This document shows, one piece after another, positions 56,951 to 64,000 of a stretch of DNA of 64,000 nt. A program made the position numbers and the translations under genes. Position 1 is the first letter of the stretch. Every line of letters starts with the position of its first letter. The DNA is from Diplolepis rosae (Eukaryota; Arthropoda; Insecta; Hymenoptera; Diplolepididae): positions 4,402,001 to 4,466,000 of the forward strand of contig JAPYXD010000714.1 in assembly GCA_030998225.1 (NCBI GenBank), read 5' to 3'. The notes below the pieces were generated by a model. The model did not search any database, had not been told where the DNA came from, and worked only from the letters and a program-made list of their open reading frames with translations.

Positions 56951-57733
56951 AAAAGACAAAAGACTTCATCTGGACAGAAGCAACAGAATCAAATTCTTTC
57001 TTCGGCGGGCTATTTTTAAAGTCCAATTCGTTTAATAAAAAAACGGCAAAAAGGTGCGCGAAATCGCGGAAAAATTAATACTACCGAATCTCAAAACGGT
57101 AGTGATAATTTTTCATAAAATATTGTAATTAGATTTAATAGGAAAATTCTAGCGGCGAAAAGGGCGAGTTTAAAAGCGCTCAACCCTTTTCTGGTTAAAA
57201 GCCAACCGTTATTTTCTCTTATTAAGCCTAACAGAAAGTGGCAAAAACAATATTTGTGTGCGCGTGTGCTATGCGCGACTCGCAAATCGGACAAAGTGTG
57301 ATTTTGAGCAACACTCAACAGAAAACCATTGCCCAGTCTAGGACGAATCAGGAACTAAGGGAAAAATCTCTCCCTCTCTCTCGCACTCTCCTGGGACTGG
57401 TAGATGTAAGGAAAACTAGTAGTAAGGTTTCGTTCCAATATATGTATTTATTTGTATATCCTTTTTATACGGACATTAAACACTAAAACTGGAAATCTTC
57501 CTGTGTTCAAGTTTTCTTTTCCAAAAATCAAAGAGGGTTTTCTTAAAAGCAGGGTATAGCCTCCTCAGTCAGAGGAGAGGGCAAATACGATCCCAGATTA
57601 AAAACAAATTTTGGTTTATTTAATTTATAATTTCCTAAATTGAAATTTGGCAGTTTGGAGCCTCAAGCGGGCGTATAATCAAATTTAATGTTTTTATTAT
57701 AATAAATTTAATTATTCGTACGTAACAAACTGA

Positions 57734-57751
57734 TGGTGGCAGCGGTGGGAT
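57734..57751 (+). promoter_or_regulatory. Primer-binding site complementary to tRNA-Leu
   Basis: TGGTGGCAGCGGTGGGAT is complementary to the 3' end of the widespread tRNA-Leu (AAG/TAG type), which ends ATCCCACCGCTGCCA plus the added CCA. The match is 18 of 18 bases. It lies 6 bp after a plausible LTR end (CGTAACA). Confidence 0.85.
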
Positions 57752-57964
57752 ATTTTGTCTCGCGCTGTACCCAGCCACGTTACACGTTGCGGAGTCACAC
57801 TCACTACCCACTTGTAACTGCTAATATTATTCCTGAATTGAATAGTTTCTGTTTTTCATATTGATATTGATCTGTTGAAATTTCCTGTTTTAAATTAACC
57901 CTCCTTTCCAAAAATAATAAAAAAAAAAAATTCCTTCTATCCATAAAAAAAAATTTTAGTTTTT

Positions 57965-58715
57965 GAGAATTTGCTTTTGTGCTCTTTAGCAGAAAGCCAA
58001 TTCTGAAATTCAAGCTCTTGTGCTCTTTAGCAGAGAGACTGAATTTTAAACTTCAATTTTTTTTTCACATTTTCTTTCATTAAAGATTTACTCTCGTGCT
58101 CTTTAGCAGAGTGTCAATCTTAGAATTAAAAAAATTGCTCTTTAGCAGAAAGCCAATTCTGAAATTCAAGCTCTTGTGCTCTTTAGAAGAGAGACTGAAT
58201 TTAAAACTTCAATTTTTTCACATTTTCTTTCATTAAAGATTTACTCTTGTGCTCCTTAGCAGAGTGTCAATCTTAGAATTAAATCTTTTGTGCTCTTTAG
58301 CAGAAAGCCTTAATTTGACAGAAAGAAAATAATCCCTTCTTTCCAATCAAAAATTGAGTTTTTGAGAATTTGCTTTTGTGCTCTTTAGCAGAAAGCCAAT
58401 TCTGAAATTCAAGCTCTTGTGCTCTTTAGCAGAGAGTCTGAATTTTAAACTTCAATTTTTTTCACATTTTCTTTCATTAAAGATTTACTCTTGTGCTCTT
58501 CAGCAGAGTGTCAATCTTAGAATTAAATCTTTTGTGCTCTTTAGCAGAAAGCCTTAATTCGACAGAAAGAAAATAATCCCTTTTATTCCAAAAAATTGAG
58601 TTTTTGAGAATTCACTTTTGTGCTCTTTAGCAGAAAGTTAATTCTGAAATTCAAGCTCTTGTGCTCTTTAGCAGAGAGTCTGAATTTTAAACTTCAATTT
58701 TTTTTATCACATTTT
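57965..58715 (+). repeat. Leader repeat array with 13 TGCTCTTTAGCAGA motifs
   Basis: Three alternating variants are seen: TTAGCAGAAAGCC, TTAGCAGAGAG(A/T)CTGAATTT and TTAGCAGAGTGTCAATC. Together they form a ~240-bp higher-order unit present about three times, with an extra partial copy near 58135. Core motifs start near 57979, 58021, 58099, 58136, 58178, 58251, 58290, 58378, 58420, 58494, 58533, 58620 and 58662. The array sits between the primer-binding site and the first gag-like ATG. Confidence 0.85.
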
Positions 58716-58751
58716 CTTTTGAATTCAAATTTTCCTTCTGGACTCTTCCAT

Positions 58752-59100
58752 ATGTCCCCACCTATCGCTAATCAAGATTGTAAGCGCAAACATAGATCGC
58801 GTGCGGGTTGACAAGCAAGAGAAAAATTTGACCAGAGGTTGGATAAGGTGAAAGTGACTCCTCGTGATTCTAGGGAACCTCTTAGCAGCACAACACCCGA
58901 GGCTCCAACCCAAACTTTCAACCCGCAGGAATTTGAAATCAGAGAAATAAATAATTTCGACGAATTTTCATTCTTTTTTTGAAAATCTGCTCGATAAGGC
59001 AGAAATTAACCTAAAAAAATTCCAGCAGGCGAAACGAGAGTCTCAAAAAGCGTCCACCTCCAAGTATTGAAGATACTCATTTATTAGTCCTTACCACACA
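58752..59100 (+). pseudogene. gag: gag N-terminal remnant
   Basis: ATG 58752 starts MSPPIANQDCKRKHRSRAG, then a TGA at 58809. The same frame continues REKFDQRLDKVKVTPRDSRE and FEIREINNFDEF before another stop and a frameshift into LDKAEINLKKFQQAKRESQK. Position after the leader array identifies it as gag-like, but no capsid motif is recognisable. Confidence 0.5.
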
Positions 59101-59480
59101 CGTATTGCATATTTCCCTTTTTAAATCATTTATTGTTTCTCTCATAATCTACAATCAATCTGAGGCCTACAACAAATATTTGTTGTCAGGGTTTTCTCCG
59201 GTAAATCTTACATACCGGCGGAAGGAGAATAATGTAACAGAATTTTGATTGAGTTTTTATTCAATCAAAATTCTAGTGGTTCTGTCGCTCTGTAGTGCGT
59301 ACGTGGGACATAGGCTCTGTTGCCAACGTTGAGCGTTTGACTTAATTATTCCCCTTTTTCCATAGAGTAAGGAGAGGAAAATTCAAACCAGAATTTCCCT
59401 TTTGATTTGAATCTTCTGAAAAATTCTTCCGCTCTGTGGTACGTACGTGAGACGTAGGCTCTGTTGTCCACGTCGAGCGT
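59101..59480. repeat. Non-coding stretch with a ~65-bp direct repeat
   Basis: 59277-59340 and 59419-59484 share CGCTCTGT(A/G)G(T/C)(G/A)CGTACGTG(G/A)GAC(A/G)TAGGCTCTGTTG and (C/T)GAGCGTTTGA. The two copies are about 142 bp apart. Confidence 0.7.
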
Positions 59481-59975
59481 TTGAATACTCATTACTCTAT
59501 GTCCTGTCAAAAAAATCCCATTCTTCAGGAACCACCCAAAAGGGGAAAACGTTCCGGTAAGAAACATCAAGGCAAACCTAAATACTCATCATTGTATCAA
59601 AATCTAGTATTTCCTGTCGAAAGAAACATTCCAGTGTGTGTGGTCTTACCTGACCGACGGACAGAAGTGCCTGCACCTGAAATCACGCGCGAAGTCCCTC
59701 AAATTACAATAATAGATTTGGAAATCGGCGAGGCCCTTGAACAAAGGAGGCAAGCTTATAGAGAGGAGAATCACCCCCCACGTGAAAACAACCAAGTTAA
59801 TATCGGAAGAGTCCAAAATAGGGGTATTTCGGAGAACGAAATTTCTGACGCTGAAACTATCATAATTGATTCAGAATCAGACCGAGAGCGTCCGAAGACA
59901 GTCCACTTCCAAGACAGCTCAGTAGGATCTTTCGAACAAGATCCAAAACCGAAGACTCACCCGTTGTTGAATTGA
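59481..59975 (+). pseudogene. gag C-terminal / gag-pol junction frame
   Basis: A 164-codon frame begins with a basic segment (PPKRGKRSGKKHQGKPKY) and continues with an acidic, proline-containing part (ISENEISDAETIIIDSESDRE). It ends at 59973-59975, overlapping the start of the protease frame by 4 bases. The basic cluster may serve for RNA binding, as no CCHC knuckle is seen. It is most likely the distal part of gag. Confidence 0.5.
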
Positions 59976-61063
59976 GTGTCCCTGAGTTCCGCAACAGCAA
60001 AGCTAGTTTTCTTGTGGACCCAGGTTCGGACGTTAATTTAATTAAACTGAGCGCCTTGCGTCAAGAACTAATTCTTGATCCGAAAGGATCAGTCCCGATC
60101 ACCGATATAACAAACCACCCCGTAATCACGATAGGCACCATCAACCTTTCGATACTAAACACCCTAGTGGAATTCCATGCCGTGGAAAATAGTATTCCTA
60201 TTTCACCAGATGGAATTCTAGGGAGACCCTACTTAAGGCAAGAACAGGCTCAAATTTCCTTCTGCCACAACGCATTAGTGACTGCTTCTAACCCTATCAC
60301 ACCGATTCCATTTATCGATCAAGAATCACAGGAAGCCAGAAAATCACTTAAAACCGAAATCAAACCTTTTTCCAGAATATTAAAAATTAGGGCTAGAACG
60401 AGGCAACCTATTGCTATAAGCGTCACGAACCCAGAGGTTGCTGAAGGCTACCTGCCTAAGCTGAACACTCCTGAAGGGCTCTACCTTGGAGAGGCAGCAG
60501 TCTCGACACACAATGGCGTCTGTCACGCAATTGCCATCAATACCACTGAAGACGATATAGATATAGAAATTGCCCCCCAGGAGGTCATACCGTTCGATTT
60601 TTGTACATTTCCTGGTGAAGAAACCTCTGACTTAGAACTCGAGTACTCTACCCTAGACATACAGGAACATCCGAGCTCTTATGCAGAGCGTGCCGAAAGA
60701 GTCAAAAGGAACCTGCGCCTTTCTCATTTAAATGATGAAGAGAAGGATTATGTCCTCAGGTGGGCAGATGACTACGCTGATATTTTCCACCTAAATGGCG
60801 AGAGACTTAGCAGCACTCATCTGATCCAGCACCGAATTCCAACAATGGATAACGAAGTGATTGCCAAGAAACAATATAGGTATCCTCACGATGCGACAGA
60901 CCAGGTCATTCTGCAAACTGAAAGACAATACGACAGCGGGATTATTGGCGACTCTAAGTCCCCTTACAATTCTCCACTTTGGATTGTCCCAAAAAGCTCG
61001 ATGCCTCGGGAGAGAAGAAGTGGAGAGTTGTTATTGATTTCAGAGCCCTCAACGAAAAGGTAA
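59972..61063 (+). pseudogene. pol: pol: protease and start of reverse transcriptase
   Basis: Encodes ASFLVDPGSDVNLIK, a protease active-site region in which the usual D-(T/S)-G reads D-P-G, and ISPDGILGRPYL, the conserved DGILG partner. A pre-RT region follows, ending IQHRIPTMDNEVIAKKQYRY and YNSPLWIVPK, the beginning of RT. A 1-base loss near 60995 then shifts the frame; the continuation (KWRVVIDFRALNEK) is readable in the next frame until 61110, where a second shift occurs. Confidence 0.85.
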
Positions 61064-62110
61064 TCGGGGATGCCTACCATCTCAGATCACCTACATCACA
61101 GATATTTTAGACCACTTGGGGAATGCACAGTACTTTTCTGTGTTTGATCTGGCCAGTGGCTTCCACCAAGTAGAAACGCATCCCGACGATCGATCGAAAA
61201 CGGCGTTCTCGACCCCCCGTGGACACTTTGAGTACATGCGAATGCCAATGGGGATCAAAAATGCTCCTGCTACCTTCCAACGCCTCATGGACGTCGTTTT
61301 GAAGGGCATGCATGGGACCGAAGTTTTTGTCTATCTGGATGACATTGTTATTCATTCAGAAAACTTGGGAGAACACGATACAAAAGCCAGAAGACTGTTC
61401 AATAGACTAAGAGAAGCGCATCTAAAGCTTCAACCGGATAAGTGTGAATTCTTACGAACCGAGGTAGCTTATCTGGGCCATATAATCGGCCGTGATGGAG
61501 TAAAGCCCAACCCTGCTAAGATAGCCGCTATTAGGAAATTTCCAAAACCGAGGACAGTCCGGGCTATTCGACAATTCCTAGGCCTTTCAGGATACTATAG
61601 GAGCTTTATAAAAGACTATGCAAGACTAGCAAAACCCTTGTCCAATCTCCTGAAGAAGGACACAAAATGGGAATGGGGACGCTCACAACGGAAAAGCTTC
61701 CGAAGAATACGCAGATACCTCTGCAGCGAACCCGTACTCCAATATCCCGACTTTAACAAGCCCTTTAAGCTAACCACAGATGCCTCTGAGCATGCTGTCG
61801 GGGCTATGTTAACCCAAGAAAGGGATGGAGTAGACATGCCCATCGCCTTCTTTTCCAAGGTGATGAATTCCTGCGAACAAAACTAGTCGAAAGCAGAAAA
61901 GGAATGTCTGGCGGTGTTGTACGCTGTCACGAACTTTCGCCCATATTTGTATGGAAGGGAGTTCGTGCTGGCCTGCGACTACGAACCATTTCACTGGATG
62001 ACTTATATTAATAATCCAGGAGCAAGGTTGCTGCGATAGCGACGTAGACTCCAGGATTACCAATTTAAGTTTGAGTATAAACAAGGGAAACTGAATAGAG
62101 GCGTTGAAGC
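61064..62110 (+). pseudogene. pol: pol: reverse transcriptase and gypsy-type RNase H
   Basis: FSVFDLASGFHQVET carries the motif A Asp, RMPMGIKNAPATFQRLMD and FVYLDDIVIHSENL follow with an intact YLDD, then YLGHIIGRDGVKPNP and FLGLSGYYRSFI. RNase H: LTTDASEHAVGAML, AEKECLAVLYAV and VLACDYEPFHWMTY, then a KLNRGVEA region where the family usually has NADALS. Thus three acids are present, but the fourth Asp reads Glu in this copy. Nonsense codons lie at 61884 and 62037, and a 1-base loss near 62117 moves the frame. Confidence 0.9.
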
Positions 62111-62117
62111 TTATCAG

Positions 62118-64000
62118 GAAACCCTGTGGCTAACGAACAGTACTCAGAATCTTCTGACTCAACTGACTCCTATGATTTTGACGATTCCAATAAATCCTAC
62201 AATTCTTCTTCCCTGCAAAAAAACTCTGCAGACATTAAGAGCTCCACATCAGAACCTCCAGACATCCGAAAGATATTAGTAATAACGCGTTCCGGAGCAT
62301 CGCGGGCAGAACCTAGTCGAGGTGAACCTTCCTCCACCAACCAGGAACCCTCAGATTCTACTGGACACATAACTCAAACAAAGAAATTCATACAGTCAAG
62401 GAACCAATCCATTTCCAGATCCAGTGTGGAATCTGCGTTGCCACTAACGAACAAAGGAAAACCTTCTGTACCCCGATCCATCCCCTTCAACCCAGTAAGG
62501 ACTAAAACCACAGTTTCTCCACAACCGTCCTCCTCAGCCGGAGCAATGCGTAAACGACGGGGAAGGCCAAGAAAGGATTCGGCTCCTGAAAATCCCCAAG
62601 CAGCTCACAAACCCCAAAATGAACCGAAAGCAACCAACCTTGACGAGAGTTGCATTGGTAGAAGACTTTCGAGACGAAGAGGAATTAATGAGGCCCCATT
62701 GTTAAACGAAATCTCTTCCAGTGATCCATCGTCAGATGACGAGGATAGTGACGACTCCGACCCCCCAGTGTTTCGCGAATCGCGTAGTGCTTTGCCGAAC
62801 TTAAAGCCAACCCTTGTAGCGAAAACGGACAACACTGCCCCTAAAAGTGCACCCCCTAGACTTCCAGGTCCAAGCCCTTGGTCAGCCCCATTACAGGACA
62901 CTTACATGGATGTTTACGTCGACGGAGCGTGCAGTTACAATGGACGTGGTGAACCAAGGGCGGGAATAGGAGTCTGGTTTGGACCCAACCATCCGCTAAA
63001 TGTTTCACGCCCCTCCCAGGGACGTCAAACAAACAACTCAGCCGAAATTGAAGCAGCAACCGTAGCAGCTCAACAGGCTCACGAGGCTGGCATCAAGAAG
63101 TTGAGAATAAAGACTGATTCTAAGTTTTTAGTGAACAGTGCCACAGAATGGATTCCAAAATGGGTGGCAAACGACTGGAAAACGTACGAGAATAAACCAG
63201 TTAGGAGTCGATCCGAGTTTGAAAAGATGAAAACAGCCCTGGAACCGTTGGACGTAATTTGGGAACATGTCCCAAGCCACAAAGGAATCCCAGGAAACGA
63301 AATGGCCGATAAACTAGCCAGAGAGGGTATTGAAGCCTTACCGTCTATCGACAACAACGGAGAAGAGTCACCTCCTGAACAAATGATCGTTGATGTCCTC
63401 CCACAACCACTGGACAGCGAAGGCAGCAACGAAACCGATGAGGATATCCCCAGCCAATGCCAACCACAGAACAAATTAAGAGAAGATCTGCAGAAATCTT
63501 TTTCAAAGCTAGATAAATCGATGGAAAACCGAGGGCTCGACAGCTCCAACATCGTTCATGAGTCTCTATGGTGGGATCATGAAAATATGCAGGACGATCA
63601 TCGACCTCAGTGCACCTACGTCTCTGAAGGCGAAGAAGACCAAGAGCTCCTGGAAAACTTAGAAGCTCTCGATCCCTGTGGAGAATATGACGACGTCGAG
63701 TTCTCCAATAGAGTAAAGAACTTTTTGGAAAAATACGAAAAGGAAATAGGCAAGGAAGCATGCACACCGCAAGATTGGAAAACCACACCCAGTTCCTCTA
63801 CAAGCCCAGCACAAACCACAGGCGAATCTAGAACCACTGGGCAGATAATCAAGTCAACGGAATTTCCTGACAAAAATTCCGGGGTGGCGAGGAAAAGCAT
63901 GGTCCGATTTAAGGATGCTCCTGAGGAAATCGAATCTTCCTCAGAGTCCCCAATAATTGGGAAGCAGCCCCCCCGAAGGTCTATGCTCATGACACCAGCA
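62118..64000 (+). CDS. Linker with AT-hook-like motif plus RNase H1-like domain, open to the window end
   Basis: About 627 codons are open without a stop. The first ~260 encode a Ser/Pro/Asp-rich linker with ITRSGASRAEP and a basic KRRGRPRK motif (about 62550) like an AT-hook. From 62909 the sequence is a complete RNase H1-type domain: VYVDGACSYNGRGEPRAGIG, HPLNVS, QTNNSAEIEAA, KTDSKFLVN, VPSHKGIPGNEMADKLAREG. Catalytic Asp 62921, Glu 63044, Asp 63116, His 63278 and Asp 63308 codons are all present. It resembles animal nuclear/mitochondrial RNase H1 far more than gypsy RNase H. An acidic, low-complexity tail follows. Integrase would be expected beyond the window. Confidence 0.85.

Larger units (their letters stand above)
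56951..64000 (+). mobile_element. Ty3/gypsy LTR retrotransposon with a second, cellular-type RNase H (5' part; runs off the window)
   Basis: The layout in one orientation is: presumed 5' LTR ending near 57727, primer-binding site, repeat-rich leader, gag remnants, protease, RT, gypsy RNase H, a long linker, an RNase H1-like domain and further acidic coding sequence to the window end. RT sequence (LQPDKCEFL, FLGLSGYYR, NPGARLLR) resembles the Osvaldo/Ulysses-type gypsy branch, an inference from memory. The 5' LTR start cannot be fixed because the 3' LTR lies outside. Confidence 0.85.

Noticed and set aside
57965..58715. CRISPR-like array
   Set aside because: Repeats vary in sequence, spacers are similar to each other, and the context is a eukaryotic LTR element leader. 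The same applies to 51831-52735 and 9715-10000.
62605..63990. Long minus-strand frames (up to 157 codons) opposite the RNase H1-like region
   Set aside because: The plus strand carries a recognised catalytic domain with all active-site residues; the minus-strand frames have no motif.

Overview
The window looks like a piece of an AT-rich insect genome, probably a hymenopteran or another transposon-rich insect; species cannot be read from it. The evidence is spliced exons with GT..AG borders, an animal exportin-2 (CSE1L) gene, mariner, R1-like and Ty3/gypsy elements, tRNA-derived SINEs, and no bacterial-type gene organisation. The only securely recognised host gene is the 3' end of exportin-2 on the + strand: exons at 1769-1936, 2027-2337 and 23088-23233. 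The last two are separated by a 20.75-kb intron packed with mobile DNA. A second, unidentified host terminal exon may lie at 41047-41161.

Region 1-23.3 kb (exportin-2 and its introns): a broken antisense copy of a SWIM/DDE transposase at the left edge, a SINE-tail hairpin, two copies of a 102-bp MITE, mariner fragments, a 1.7-kb fold-back element (7295-9040), a complete 3.7-kb DNA transposon with ~610-bp terminal inverted repeats and a DDE + SWIM zinc-finger transposase (13188-16862), tRNA-like SINEs, a LINE/mariner junction, and nested MITEs around 20-21.7 kb.

Region 23.4-42.3 kb: decayed elements. An LTR-element gag carries an R1-like LINE insertion (24900-28440). A fold-back satellite array is split by a mariner (29386-31156). 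An unidentified coiled-coil plus zinc-ribbon reading frame (31469-32437) precedes a second gypsy-like gag/protease, itself interrupted by a DD34D mariner (32605-35038). Then come more mariner-like debris and a second R1-like copy (38200-39500).

Region 42.3-50.5 kb: an essentially complete errantivirus-type Ty3/gypsy provirus (gag, pol, env; two 296-bp LTRs differing at 7 positions; TAAG target duplication), inactivated by nonsense codons, small indels and an unusual snap-back inverted duplication in pol.

Region 50.5-57 kb: mostly non-coding, with a pyrimidine-rich higher-order tandem array (51.8-52.7 kb) and a decayed EnSpm/CACTA-like transposase (53.0-54.8 kb, minus strand).

Region 57-64 kb: the 5' two thirds of another LTR retrotransposon, running off the window. 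It has an 18-nt primer-binding site matching tRNA-Leu, a leader with 13 copies of a TGCTCTTTAGCAGA-type motif, gag remnants, protease, RT and gypsy RNase H. Downstream lies a long open frame holding an AT-hook-like linker and a second, cellular RNase H1-like domain with all catalytic residues. I rate this captured RNase H1 the most interesting object in the window.
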